Assembly (NCBI GenBank): GCA_023248635.1
Contig: JAHFED010000031.1
Span: 1-64,000, forward strand
DNA from: Myxococcales bacterium
GTDB lineage: Bacteria > Myxococcota > UBA727 > VGSZ01
Direction: 5' to 3'
Length of the DNA: 64,000 nucleotides
A program made the translations under genes and the position numbers. Under the pieces are notes generated by a model. That model searched no databases and was not told the DNA's origin. It saw nothing but the letters and a program-made list of their open reading frames with translations. This document shows positions 1-8,118 of the stretch, in pieces (position 1 is the first letter of the stretch; each line of letters opens with the position of its first letter).

Positions 1-2
1 CG

Positions 3-68
3 ACCACGGATGGGGAGGGCCCCGTCGGCGACTTGCTCGACGACGGGAGGGGGCGCAGCCCCCTTTGA
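3..68 (+). CDS. possible C-terminal end of a gene entering from the left (partial)
   Basis: One plus-strand frame is open from the window edge to a TGA at 66-68 and would encode about 21 residues rich in Asp, Gly and Arg. The codons have the G/C-ending bias of the neighbouring genes. Nothing identifies a family. A perfect GGGGGC/GCCCCC stem near 48-63 followed by TTT overlaps the stop and could terminate transcription. Support is weak because so little of the frame is inside the window. Confidence 0.25.
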   Translation, partial: TTDGEGPVGDLLDDGRGRSPL

Positions 69-73
69 AACAC

Positions 74-119
74 AGTCCCTGGGTTCAGTTGAGTGCAAAC
101 TCAACTGAATCCAGGGACT
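74..119. terminator. 46-bp near-perfect hairpin between convergent ends
   Basis: A 20-bp left arm (74-93) pairs with a 20-bp right arm (100-119) around the 6-nt loop TGCAAA, with one G-T wobble. It lies just downstream of the minus-strand GNAT gene stop at 129 and just after the possible plus-strand stop at 66-68. The position fits a bidirectional terminator. There is no long T tract, so a REP-like or mRNA-stabilising role is also possible. Confidence 0.6.
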
Positions 120-128
120 AACCGCCGC

Positions 129-656
129 TCACCAGGTGCCGCGGCCCAGGCACAAAGAGCCCGTGGCGACGACGGCGTCGACGAAGCCGGGCTGCAGCTC
201 TTTCACCAGGCAGGGAGCCGTCTCTTTCACCTCGCTCCCTCGGGCATCGAGAGAGACCACCGGCACGAGCAGGGGCACGAAGCCGAAGCGCTCGAGCAGG
301 GACCGGGCTTCGTCGGTGCCGAGGAAGACGACGACGGCGGCACATCCATCGGCGAGGGCCAGGACCTTGGTCGTCAGCGCCGTCGCGATGCCTTGGCGTT
401 GCCAGACCGGATCGACGGCGACGCCGGTGCCGGCGATGGCGTAGGGCTGGCCGCCGACGTCGAGGTCGCGCCAGACCACCATGCGAAAGCCGATGACGGC
501 TCCACCGAGCACGGCGCGGGCGACGACGACGACGTCGGGGCGGCTGTCCCAATACCAGCGACCCTGCAGGTGGGCTTGGGGCAGCGCGCGGGCCACGAGG
601 GCCACCAGCTCCTGCTCGAGGCTGGCGTCAACGTCGGCGCAGACCTCGATCAGCAC
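129..656 (-). CDS. GNAT-family N-acetyltransferase
   Basis: Predicted 175-aa acyltransferase of the GNAT fold, which transfers an acetyl group from acetyl-CoA to an unidentified amine. The acetyl-CoA-binding motif is visible as AVDPVWQRQGIATAL at about residues 80-94, the R/Q-x-x-G-x-A pattern of motif A. A later segment (EARSLLERFGFVPL) matches the usual C-terminal strand where a residue-rich loop precedes G/F. The GTG start at 656 overlaps the stop of the upstream ATP-grasp gene (650-652), so translation is probably coupled. The 57 codons upstream in this frame run antiparallel to nothing conserved and lie inside the ATP-grasp gene, so they were excluded. Coupling to an ATP-grasp ligase suggests that the two act on one small molecule, but this is inference. 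Confidence 0.8.
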   Translation of the reverse strand: MLIEVCADVDASLEQELVALVARALPQAHLQGRWYWDSRPDVVVVARAVLGGAVIGFRMVVWRDLDVGGQPYAIAGTGVAVDPVWQRQGIATALTTKVLALADGCAAVVVFLGTDEARSLLERFGFVPLLVPVVSLDARGSEVKETAPCLVKELQPGFVDAVVATGSLCLGRGTW

Positions 657-1687
657 GTGGCGCCGTCGACGATGCGCCGCCACAGCTCGACGTAAGAACA
701 GCCCGCCGCCGACGCCGCCTTGGCACAGGGAGCCTCGGGGTGCAGGTAGGTCATGGGCGTGACGTCGATGATCAGGGGAATGCCGCCCTTGTCGAGGCGC
801 AGGTCGACGCGTCCCCAATCCTGCCAACCGATGACGTGCAGCGCACGAGCACAGAGGGCGCCGACGTCATCGAGAGATCCCGCAAAGGGGGCCGCCGACG
901 CGCGCTGGGGGATGGAGCCCGGGGCGCGGTCCCGCAGGGGAACGTCGACGTCGCGCTCCAGCCATTTGCGATCGAAGGTGCGAATGGGCAGGCCTTCGGA
1001 GAGTTGGTGCTCCATCAAGGGCCAGGGTCGCAGCGGGCGGCCGATGCAAGAGACGTAGAACTCGCGGCCGGCGACGTATTCCTCGACGAGGATGGGCTGG
1101 CCATAGCGGTGCTGCAGCGACAGGGCTTTGGCCCGCACCGCGTCTTCGTCGAAGCACACCGAGGTGGGATCGATGCCAACGCTGGCGTGCTCGCCGCACA
1201 GCTTGAGGATCACCGGCGGCACCAGCTTCAGCTCGAAGGAGGCCACATCGGCGTCGACGTCGATGACCTGGTAGCAGGGCGTCGGCAGTCCCTCGCGCAC
1301 GAGCACGGCTTTGACGTCGTGCTTGCGCTTGCCCAGCGCAGTGGCTCCCGCATCGCCGCCGGTGTGGCGCAGGCCGTGGGCGTCGAGAAAGGCCGGCACC
1401 AGGGGCGCGAGACGGGGCTCGCCCTGTACCGAATCGCAGAGGTTCACGACGAGGTCGGGGGCGGCGTCGACGAGTGCTTCGCCAGCACCAGCGACGGCGG
1501 CCAAATCCTGGGTGGCCTTGGCGCCGAGCACCGCGGTGCTGACCTCGTGCCCCAAAGAGCGCAGGGCGCTGGCGACGTGGGGGGCGTCGTTTTGGGCTTG
1601 GACGCTGGGGTCCGACGACGACAAAGGCCCGTCCATCCGATCAAAGATGGAGGCGAAGCCGGCGTCGGATGCGACGGTGATCCTCAT
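650..1687 (-). CDS. ATP-grasp ligase, D-alanine-D-alanine ligase-like
   Basis: Predicted 345-aa ATP-grasp enzyme that would form an amide bond using ATP. It shows the Ddl layout: a Lys-rich element KRKHDVK at about 120-126, VILKLCGEHASVGID at about 159-173 for the ATP lysine and glycine loop, ILVEEYVAGREF at about 199-210, and GRVDLRLD at about 292. Near residue 307 the metal-binding strand reads IDVTPMTYLHP where Ddl enzymes have E-x-N-x-x-P-G, so the metal site is diverged. A true Ddl is therefore unlikely and the substrate is unknown. The start at 1687 (MRITVASDAG) matches the family N-terminus. The gene is the first of a coupled pair with the GNAT gene and is divergent from the alpha-oxoamine synthase gene. 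Confidence 0.8.
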   Translation of the reverse strand: MRITVASDAGFASIFDRMDGPLSSSDPSVQAQNDAPHVASALRSLGHEVSTAVLGAKATQDLAAVAGAGEALVDAAPDLVVNLCDSVQGEPRLAPLVPAFLDAHGLRHTGGDAGATALGKRKHDVKAVLVREGLPTPCYQVIDVDADVASFELKLVPPVILKLCGEHASVGIDPTSVCFDEDAVRAKALSLQHRYGQPILVEEYVAGREFYVSCIGRPLRPWPLMEHQLSEGLPIRTFDRKWLERDVDVPLRDRAPGSIPQRASAAPFAGSLDDVGALCARALHVIGWQDWGRVDLRLDKGGIPLIIDVTPMTYLHPEAPCAKAASAAGCSYVELWRRIVDGATC

Positions 1688-1786
1688 CAGCGCGCCTATA
1701 GCGTGCCCACCAGATCCAGGGATCGGCACCAGGCATCGCTGCAGCCGGCACGACCCTGATCCCCGGCCGCGCTATACCTCGTCGTC

Positions 1787-3046
1787 ATGGCCGACGTCTT
1801 CGACAAGCTGATCGACGAGGTGCTCGGCGACAAGAACCGCGAGGTGCAAGAGCTGCTCGAGCGGGGTCGGCTCTACGACTGCGTCGTGCAGGAAGTGAAG
1901 GGCCGCAAGGTGCGCATCGGCGATCGCTGGATCACCGACTTCGCCTCCTGCAACTACCTCGGGCTCGACCTGCGCGCAGACGTCATGGCCACCATCGCGC
2001 CCGAGCTCCGACGCTTTGGCACCCACCCCTCCTGGGCCCGCCTGGCAGCGTCGCCGGTGCTCTACGAGACGCTCGAGGAAAAGCTCGCGCGTTTGTGCGG
2101 CGCCGAAGATGCGCTGGTGCTGCCGACCATCACCTTGATCGCCATCGGTCTGATACCGGCGGTCACGGGCAAGGGCTCGGTGATCTTCGCCGACAAGCTG
2201 GTGCACAAGGTCAACCACGACGGCTGCCGGCTGGCGCGCGACATGGGCACCGAGCTGCAAGGCTTTCGCCACGACGACCTGAACGATCTCGATCGCAAGC
2301 TCGCCGACGCGCAGGAGCGCAAGACCAAGACGCGCTTGGTCGTCGTCGACGGCGTGCTTTCGACCACGGGTCGGGTGCCCGATCTCAGGGGCATCCACGC
2401 GCTGTGCACCAAGCACGAGGCCATCCTCTACGTCGACGACGCCCACGGCTTCGGCGTCTTGGGCGAAGGGCCCACGGCGGAGATGCCCTGGGGACACCGG
2501 GGCAATGGTGTGCTCGCACATCTGGGAATTCCACTCGATAATATATTGTACGTAGCAGGACTCTCAAAAGCTTATTCTTCGCTGGCGGCTTTTGTGCTGT
2601 GTCCGACGAAGCTCAAGCCCAAATTGAAGTGCAACATCACCAGCTACATCGTGTCCGGACCGGTGCCCACGGCGGCCTTGGCGACGGCACTGGCCGGCCT
2701 GGCCTTGAACGAGATCGAGGGAGATCGTTGGCGTCGGACCCTGCACCAGTACACGCACCACATCATTCAGAGCTACCGCAAGCGCGGCATCGCCACCGAC
2801 AACGACTCGGGCTTTCCCATTGTCTCGGCCTGGGTGGGGAGCAAGGAGGCCGTCGAGCGTGGGGGGCAATTACTCTACGATGAAGGCGTCTATGTCACCT
2901 TGCAAGGCTATCCATTGGTTCCCCGTGACAAGGGCGTGTTGCGGGCGACGCCGACGGTGGCCAACACCGATGACGAGGTCGAGCATTTGATCGAGGCCGT
3001 CGACCGCACCGTGAAGACGCTGCGCCGAGAGGGGCTCACGCCTTGA
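1787..3046 (+). CDS. alpha-oxoamine synthase family PLP enzyme (serine palmitoyltransferase/KBL/BioF-like)
   Basis: Predicted 419-aa fold-type I PLP enzyme that condenses an amino acid with an acyl-CoA or acyl-ACP with loss of CO2. Family hallmarks are visible: NYLGL at 56-60, VVVDGVLSTTG near 196, the PLP-ring pair D218 and H220 in VDDAHGFGVLG, and the Schiff-base Lys261 in AGLSKAYSS. The insert around PALDNILYV and the C-terminal RATPTVANTDDEVEHLIEAV match the family. The codons around Lys261 (2527-2580) are strikingly AT-rich compared with the rest. The stop overlaps the TTG start of the next gene (TTGA), an acyl-CoA dehydrogenase, so the pair may make or tailor an acylated amino-ketone such as a sphingoid-type lipid. 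Product identity is inference. Confidence 0.85.
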   Translation: MADVFDKLIDEVLGDKNREVQELLERGRLYDCVVQEVKGRKVRIGDRWITDFASCNYLGLDLRADVMATIAPELRRFGTHPSWARLAASPVLYETLEEKLARLCGAEDALVLPTITLIAIGLIPAVTGKGSVIFADKLVHKVNHDGCRLARDMGTELQGFRHDDLNDLDRKLADAQERKTKTRLVVVDGVLSTTGRVPDLRGIHALCTKHEAILYVDDAHGFGVLGEGPTAEMPWGHRGNGVLAHLGIPLDNILYVAGLSKAYSSLAAFVLCPTKLKPKLKCNITSYIVSGPVPTAALATALAGLALNEIEGDRWRRTLHQYTHHIIQSYRKRGIATDNDSGFPIVSAWVGSKEAVERGGQLLYDEGVYVTLQGYPLVPRDKGVLRATPTVANTDDEVEHLIEAVDRTVKTLRREGLTP

Positions 3047-4155
3047 ACGCCCGAGATCAGATCCGCAGCCGCTTCGTCGACGTCGGCGCCCGCCTGGTGG
3101 CTCCATCGACGTCGGCGCGGGATCGGGCGGGGTCCTTCGATCGCGCACTGTGGCAAGAGCTCGGGGCCGCTGGGCTCTTCGCGCTGTCGACGTTGGGCGA
3201 GCGCGTCGTCGCCGTCGAGGGCCTGGTGCTGGGCTCCCTCGATCTGGGGTTGGCGGTCAGCGTCTGCGCTCAGCTCGTCGTCATCAATGTGATCGCAACC
3301 GAGGGCACGCCGGCCCAGCAGCAGCGCTGGCTCCCCGGTCTGCGGGCCGGAACCTTACTCGGGGCCTGCGCCAATGCCGAAGTCAACGCGGGCACCGACC
3401 TGATGGGACTCAAGAGCCGCGCCCGCATCGACGACGACGGCGTTTGTCTTTCGGCCCGCAAGCGCAGCATCACCAACCTCGGCGCTTGCGACCTCGCCCT
3501 GGTCTCGGCTCGGGTGGTCGACGTGCCGGCGCGCGAAGCCGTCAACGTCTTCGTCGTCGACACCAACACGGCACGGGTGGCGCAGCGGCTGCGATCCGAC
3601 CTGGCCGGCTTGCGCACCTCACCCACGGGATCGTTGGTGGCCTGGCGCGCGCAACTGGGCCCCTCGTGCTGGGTGGGCGCCCGCGGCGACGGCGTGCGAC
3701 TGTTTCGCAAGATGTTCTCGGACGAGCGTATTTCCACTGGATTTCTATATCTTGGTTCCTTGAAGGCTTGTCGTGATCGAGCACTGCTCCACGCCGAGCG
3801 CCGCCGACAGTTTGGTCAGCCCATCGGCCGGAATCAGTATGTACAAGAAAAGATCGTGAAGATGCAGGTGGGCATCGACCTGCTCGAGGCCCACTTGTGG
3901 CGCGTCGTCGACGACTACGACGCCGGCGTCGACCTGCATGGTTCGCTCTCGGTCATCAAGATCTTCGGCGTCGAGGTGGCGCTGCAGGCAGCCCTCGATC
4001 TCGGGCGGCTCTTGGGCTCGCGTGGGGTCTCCACCGACGAGCCCGCCGAGCGCTTGGTGCGCGATCTGCTCGGGTTGTCGATCCTCGGCGGCACCGTCGA
4101 GCTGATGAAGATGATCGTCTACGACGAAGCCCGACGACACCTGTCTTTGCCCTGA
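3043..4155 (+). CDS. acyl-CoA dehydrogenase-like flavoprotein
   Basis: Predicted 370-aa member of the acyl-CoA dehydrogenase superfamily. The middle domain has the FAD/substrate region ACANAEVNAGTDLMGLKSRA (about 109-128) and the C-terminal helical domain has ERRRQFGQPIGRNQYVQEKI (about 253-272), which resembles the canonical R-x-x-F-G-x-x-I-x-x-x-Q signature. The segment is shorter than typical (about 380-390 aa), with a short N-terminal domain. The catalytic Glu near the usual C-terminal position is not obvious; the corresponding region reads GLSILGGTVELMKMIVYDEARR. The TTG start at 3043 overlaps the previous stop. Genomic coupling to the alpha-oxoamine synthase suggests that it acts on an acyl chain used by that enzyme. 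Confidence 0.8.
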   Translation: MNARDQIRSRFVDVGARLVAPSTSARDRAGSFDRALWQELGAAGLFALSTLGERVVAVEGLVLGSLDLGLAVSVCAQLVVINVIATEGTPAQQQRWLPGLRAGTLLGACANAEVNAGTDLMGLKSRARIDDDGVCLSARKRSITNLGACDLALVSARVVDVPAREAVNVFVVDTNTARVAQRLRSDLAGLRTSPTGSLVAWRAQLGPSCWVGARGDGVRLFRKMFSDERISTGFLYLGSLKACRDRALLHAERRRQFGQPIGRNQYVQEKIVKMQVGIDLLEAHLWRVVDDYDAGVDLHGSLSVIKIFGVEVALQAALDLGRLLGSRGVSTDEPAERLVRDLLGLSILGGTVELMKMIVYDEARRHLSLP

Positions 4156-4162
4156 GGTCTTC

Positions 4163-4405
4163 ATGCGTCCGCCGATTTGCGCTGTGTGCCATGTCCGCTT
4201 TGGTGCCGACGAAGGCGGATTGTGCTCCTTCGTCCTCGACGACGCGGCGCGCGCCTTCGCGAAACGCCGTCGCGAAGAGCCGGGCTTTGTGGGCCATCCA
4301 CCCCAACAGGAGTGGTTTTGCGGCGACCACATCGAAGCCGCGCGGGCCCTCACCCACCTCACGCGCAGTGCGGCCTTGGAGCTGCTGCAGTCGGCGAAGG
4401 CGTGA
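4163..4405 (+). CDS. small Cys-containing protein, possible zinc binder
   Basis: Predicted 80-aa protein starting 8 bp after the acyl-CoA dehydrogenase stop, with a GAGG ribosome-binding site 5 nt before the ATG. It has a CAVC pair at residues 6-9, another Cys near 21 and CGDH near 53-56, a pattern that could hold one metal ion. The rest is basic and amphipathic with no membrane segment. No family was recognised. Tight spacing suggests that it belongs to the alpha-oxoamine synthase operon. Confidence 0.6.
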   Translation: MRPPICAVCHVRFGADEGGLCSFVLDDAARAFAKRRREEPGFVGHPPQQEWFCGDHIEAARALTHLTRSAALELLQSAKA

Positions 4406-4517
4406 GGCCTCGGCCCCTACCGGCGACATCCGCTTGAGCCGGTCGCCGCTGGAAACTTGTCGAGCGCCGCGATGCGTCTAGGATCCCCGAGAGACCACCG
4501 ACCACCGAGGCCGCGCC

Positions 4518-5144
4518 ATGGGTGACCCACAGCCGCAGAAGCCATCCGGTCCCGCCCTCGAAGGCGACGTCGTCGAAGCCGATCCCGATGCCCCGCCCCA
4601 AGACGCCGATCGGCCCCGCTTCAACCTCGACGTCACCGGCAAAAATGCCGCCGAAGCCATGGTCAAGCTCAAAGACACCGTCGGCTATTGGGTCAGCCGT
4701 GGCCGCTACAACAAGGTGCGGGTGAAGCGTGGCGGCAAGGCCGTCTTGCCCGACATTCCTGTCGGCGCGCTGGTGGCCTTCGAAGCCGCCACCTTCTTTT
4801 GGACCGGGCTCTTGAGGGCCGCCCTCGTCAACGTCGTCGGCCGCGCCTTCTTCGAGGTCGAGCTCATCAACGAAGCCGAAGAGCACTATAAAAAGGGGCT
4901 CGAGCACTTCCTTGCTGGCGACATCGACGACGCTGAGCGCCACCTGGGCAAGGCCTTGGAGATCGACGAGCGCTACGCCAAGGCCCACCTCCAGATGGGC
5001 GTGTTGCGCAAGATGCAGGGCAAGAAGAAAGAGGCCCTCGCACACTTCGAGCGAGCCATCGTGCTCGACCCCCACAGCGACGCTGGCAAAGAGGCCAAGG
5101 TCCACCGCAAAAAGATGAGCGACGCCTCTCCGCCAACAGGCTGA
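4518..5144 (+). CDS. TPR-repeat protein
   Basis: Predicted 208-aa protein. The N-terminal 45 residues are Pro/Asp-rich and disordered. A hydrophobic stretch at about 78-105 (LPDIPVGALVAFEAATFFW onward) may be membrane-associated. The C-terminal half carries about two tetratricopeptide repeats (EEHYKKGLEHFLAGDIDDAE, then AKAHLQMGVLRKMQGKKKEA, then LAHFERAIVLDPHSD). TPR regions bind partner proteins. No partner can be named, and the neighbours are an unrelated operon upstream and a lipoprotein downstream. Confidence 0.75.
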   Translation: MGDPQPQKPSGPALEGDVVEADPDAPPQDADRPRFNLDVTGKNAAEAMVKLKDTVGYWVSRGRYNKVRVKRGGKAVLPDIPVGALVAFEAATFFWTGLLRAALVNVVGRAFFEVELINEAEEHYKKGLEHFLAGDIDDAERHLGKALEIDERYAKAHLQMGVLRKMQGKKKEALAHFERAIVLDPHSDAGKEAKVHRKKMSDASPPTG

Positions 5145-5190
5145 CCCCGCGGCACGCCGCCCTCCGTTTGGTGCGTGGTACCGTGCAGGC

Positions 5191-6384
5191 ATGAAGAGCG
5201 TCGTCGTCGTCGTCCTCGCTGCGTTCTTGTTCGGCTGCCCTGGCGAAGCCCCGGCCACTGAGGGCGAGGGCGAAGGCGAGGAAGGCGAAGGCGAAGAAGG
5301 CGAAGAAGGCGAAGGCGAGGAAGGCGAAGGCGAAGAAGGCGAAGGCGAAGGCGAAGAAGGTGAGGGAGAAGGCGCTGAAGGTGAGGGAGAGGGCGAGGGC
5401 GGGGAGGGGGAAGGCGAAGAAGGAGAAGGAGAAGGAGAAGGAGAAGGAGAAGGAGAAGGAGAGGGGGAAGGCGAAAGCACCTTCTGCCATCGTGACGGCG
5501 ACTGCGACGCCACCGCTCCTGCTGATGTCTGCCTCTTCGACGACCCCGACGACGACGGTTTCATTGCGGGCGGGGCCTGTGGCGTCACGGCCGGTGGCTC
5601 GGGGGCCGGCAGCGCGTGCGCCGACGGCAGCGACTGCGATCGAGAGTCCTGTTTTCAGGGGCTGTGCACGAAGCTGTGCGTGGGCAACATCGACTGTCCG
5701 AGCACCATGGTGTGCCAGAGCAATTCCTTCACGCTGGCGGGACCCACGGCGCGCGGAGGCGTCGCTTCCATCTGCGTCGCAGATCCGGCGCTGCCCGACA
5801 CCGCCTGCGACAACGACGCCGACTGCACCTCCACCAACCGCGTCTGCAACGAATTGGTGGGCGCCCAGGACTTCACGCTGCAGTGTGGTTCCCCGGGCAC
5901 TGGAGCGGCCCTGGGCGGGCAGTGCGTGTCAGAGAGCCTCACCAACCGGGGTGTTTGCCAGTCCGGCCTCTGCGACGGCGACGTCGCCGGCATGTGCACG
6001 GAGGCTTGCACCTCGAACGCGGATTGTGGGGCCGGCGGCCTCATCTGCTCGGGCTCCATGTTCGACAACGTCGACGGAGGATTCTGCGCCGAGCCTTGCA
6101 TCGCCGACGCCCAATGTGACCTCGTGGCGGGACGCTTTTGCTCGGTGCGCGACAACCGGGCGGGCAACGGCCTCGACACCGTCTGCGCCAATCCCCCCGG
6201 CCCCAAGGTCTTCGGCGAGCTCGCAGGCAGCGGGCTCGAGTGTCAGACCGGGCTCGCCATCAGCGATCGCTGCACCCACTTGTGCCAAGCCGGCGGTTGC
6301 GCCGGACCCCTGCCGACCTGCACGGCGGTGATCTTCACGCGCCCCGACGGCGGCGATCAGCAGCTCGACGTCTGCGTCCCCTGA
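5191..6384 (+). CDS. lipoprotein with (Gly-Glu)n spacer and Cys-rich domain
   Basis: Predicted 397-aa outer-surface lipoprotein. The signal peptide MKSVVVVVLAAFLFGC ends in a lipobox with Cys16. Residues about 24-95 are almost pure Gly-Glu/Glu-Glu-Gly repeats and would form a long flexible acidic stalk. The remaining 300 residues contain many Cys in spaced pairs (for example CFQGLCTKLC and CQSGLCDGDVAGMC), a pattern typical of disulfide-rich secreted domains in Myxococcota. No enzymatic motif is visible. The spacer DNA is a purine-rich microsatellite-like tract prone to slippage. Confidence 0.8.
   Translation: MKSVVVVVLAAFLFGCPGEAPATEGEGEGEEGEGEEGEEGEGEEGEGEEGEGEGEEGEGEGAEGEGEGEGGEGEGEEGEGEGEGEGEGEGEGEGESTFCHRDGDCDATAPADVCLFDDPDDDGFIAGGACGVTAGGSGAGSACADGSDCDRESCFQGLCTKLCVGNIDCPSTMVCQSNSFTLAGPTARGGVASICVADPALPDTACDNDADCTSTNRVCNELVGAQDFTLQCGSPGTGAALGGQCVSESLTNRGVCQSGLCDGDVAGMCTEACTSNADCGAGGLICSGSMFDNVDGGFCAEPCIADAQCDLVAGRFCSVRDNRAGNGLDTVCANPPGPKVFGELAGSGLECQTGLAISDRCTHLCQAGGCAGPLPTCTAVIFTRPDGGDQQLDVCVP
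5262..5475 (+). repeat. purine-rich GAAGGC/GAAGGA microsatellite encoding the Gly-Glu stalk
   Basis: The tract is built from 6-bp units GARGGC/GAAGGA in frame and encodes Gly-Glu and Glu-Glu-Gly. The last part (about 5425-5465) is a near-perfect GAAGGA run. Expansion or contraction by multiples of 3 or 6 bp would change stalk length without a frameshift. Confidence 0.85.
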
Positions 6385-6441
6385 TCGATACTTTCTCGAC
6401 GTCGGAGCAGCGGGGCGTCTCGAGGGATTCGTCGGGTTCCC

Positions 6442-6981
6442 TCAGGTCCGGACTTTGATCGTGATCTCGATGGAGCCGTCGGCGGCTTCGCCGCGCACCA
6501 CGGACTCCACCTGTCCCAGCGACCGAGCCTTGCGCTGCAGGGCCTCGAGATAGACGCGCTGGATGGCGGCCTCGAGTCCGGCCCGCACATCGCCTTCGGC
6601 CTTGGCCAAAGTCGTCGTCGCCTGGCGTTTGACGGCGGCGCTGGCGGCGGCGGCGGCGGCGGCGGCGGCGTGCTCGGCGGCGCTCTGGCTCGAACCACTA
6701 CCTCCCACCTGGCGCTCGGCGGTCATGGAGACGCTGACCCGGGTGCCGTCCCTCGCCAAGGTCGCCACCAGGCCCGGCTTGAGGATCTTCTCGCGGCTGC
6801 CGTCGGCGCCTGGCTGCCAACCCTCTTTGGCCAACTCCTGGCGCAGGAGCTCGCGCATGGCGTCTTCGCCCAGGATGGGCAGCAGGGCGACGTCGACGCA
6901 CAGCTCGTCGCTGGCGCTGACCTGGCGCTGGGCGGTGGACAGGGGTTCGACGACGACGCGGTAGCCACGGCTCATGGCCAA
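6442..6981 (-). CDS. hypothetical protein, third gene of the radical-SAM operon
   Basis: Predicted 179-aa soluble protein of no recognised family. It starts 3 bp after the stop of the 377-aa gene, so it is in the same operon. Visible features are an N-terminal alpha/beta region (GYRVVVEPLS, then RELLRQELAKEGW), a central 12-residue Ala-rich run flanked by Gln/Ser (about 100-120), and a C-terminal beta strand DGSIEITIKVRT. The layout resembles the small DUF1257/DUF2997-type partners found beside NrdG-like radical-SAM genes in the Ycf46 neighbourhood. That resemblance is weak and based on context, not on alignment. Confidence 0.7.
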   Translation of the reverse strand: MAMSRGYRVVVEPLSTAQRQVSASDELCVDVALLPILGEDAMRELLRQELAKEGWQPGADGSREKILKPGLVATLARDGTRVSVSMTAERQVGGSGSSQSAAEHAAAAAAAAASAAVKRQATTTLAKAEGDVRAGLEAAIQRVYLEALQRKARSLGQVESVVRGEAADGSIEITIKVRT

Positions 6982-6984
6982 ACG

Positions 6985-8118
6985 CTATCCCACCGTTGCA
7001 GTGAGGGCGCGGGTGAAGGTGGCGAGGGCCCCTCGGTGCGGTGCCAGATCGTCATCGAGCACCCGCAGCGCGAGCTGGGCTTCGTCGTAGCGATCATCGC
7101 CGTAGCGCTCACCCTGCAGACGCCCGCGCAGCTGATCGAGGACCAGCGCCACATCACAGAGCCCCTGCAGGGCGGCGACCACGCGATCCCGATCGGCCAT
7201 CGTCGTCACCCCCGGTCGTTGCAGCAGGCGCGCGCGAGCGTCGTGGGGGAGCACCACGGGGACGGCCGCGAGCAGACGAGCCACTGGACCCAAGAGATCA
7301 AGGCGCTGGTGTGCGTCGAAAGCGCCCACCAAGGCCAGCAGCAGCCGCGTGAAGGCCTGGCAACGGGCGGCGAATTCGACGGCGTCGAGGGAGCGGGTCC
7401 AGATCTGTTTCAAGCTGCGCACGAAGGCGGCAGCGATGGCGCTGTCGGTCACCTCCAACAGGCGAACCACCGATGGTGCCAAGAGCGCGGCGACGTCGAC
7501 GTCGGCGCGATCGGGATCGTCGGGCGCCAGCAGGGCGCACAGCGGGGACGACGCCGACAGGTTCCGGCGCACCGCGACGTCGACGGCGTCGGGCAAACGC
7601 AGGGCGGCGCAATTCTCCAGCGCCAGCGCGCACCACACATGATCGAAGGCCGTGCGCGCGGGCAGGGTGAGCGCGCGCTTCAAGGTGGTGCGCTCGTCGC
7701 GGCTGAGCTCGGCCAACGAGCTCTTCTCACCCCGACCAAGGGCCAGGGGCAGCACGGTGGTGGCGAGGTTCCACACCAGGGAGAAAGCCATGGGACTGAA
7801 GGAGGGGTCGACGTCGACGTTGAGGTGGGCATCCCACAAGCGTCCGCGTTGCCGACGTCCGTGGCGCAAGACCGTCCGCTCCCGCTCCCCACCGACTGCC
7901 AGCAGGAAACGCAGGCAGCCGACGGAGAGCACGCGGGCCACCGCCAGACGCAAAGAAGGCGAAGGCGACGACGACGGCGACGGCGCCTGCCAAAAACGCG
8001 CGCCCCGGTTCTTGCCCACGAGCAGCTCGGCGACGATGGCGACGTCGGCCTCACCGATGGGCAGCGTCAGATGCAGCAGCAGGGCCTGCTGCACATCAGA
8101 GGGGAGGTCGGGGATCAT
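6985..8118 (-). CDS. hypothetical protein, second gene of the radical-SAM operon
   Basis: Predicted 377-aa mostly helical, Leu/Ala-rich soluble protein with no signal peptide and no recognised domain. It overlaps the radical-SAM gene by 4 bp (ATGA) and is followed 3 bp later by the 179-aa gene, so all three are translationally coupled. A Pro/Ser run (PSPSSSPSPSL) near residue 46 is the only low-complexity segment. Cys residues are few and not arranged as a metal site. It could be a substrate, scaffold or AAA-partner protein of the radical-SAM enzyme. The function is unknown. Confidence 0.7.
   Translation of the reverse strand: MIPDLPSDVQQALLLHLTLPIGEADVAIVAELLVGKNRGARFWQAPSPSSSPSPSLRLAVARVLSVGCLRFLLAVGGERERTVLRHGRRQRGRLWDAHLNVDVDPSFSPMAFSLVWNLATTVLPLALGRGEKSSLAELSRDERTTLKRALTLPARTAFDHVWCALALENCAALRLPDAVDVAVRRNLSASSPLCALLAPDDPDRADVDVAALLAPSVVRLLEVTDSAIAAAFVRSLKQIWTRSLDAVEFAARCQAFTRLLLALVGAFDAHQRLDLLGPVARLLAAVPVVLPHDARARLLQRPGVTTMADRDRVVAALQGLCDVALVLDQLRGRLQGERYGDDRYDEAQLALRVLDDDLAPHRGALATFTRALTATVG

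Noticed and set aside
4359-5588. minus-strand frame rich in Pro-Ser repeats
   Set aside because: It is the antisense reading of the Gly-Glu stalk of the lipoprotein at 5191-6384.
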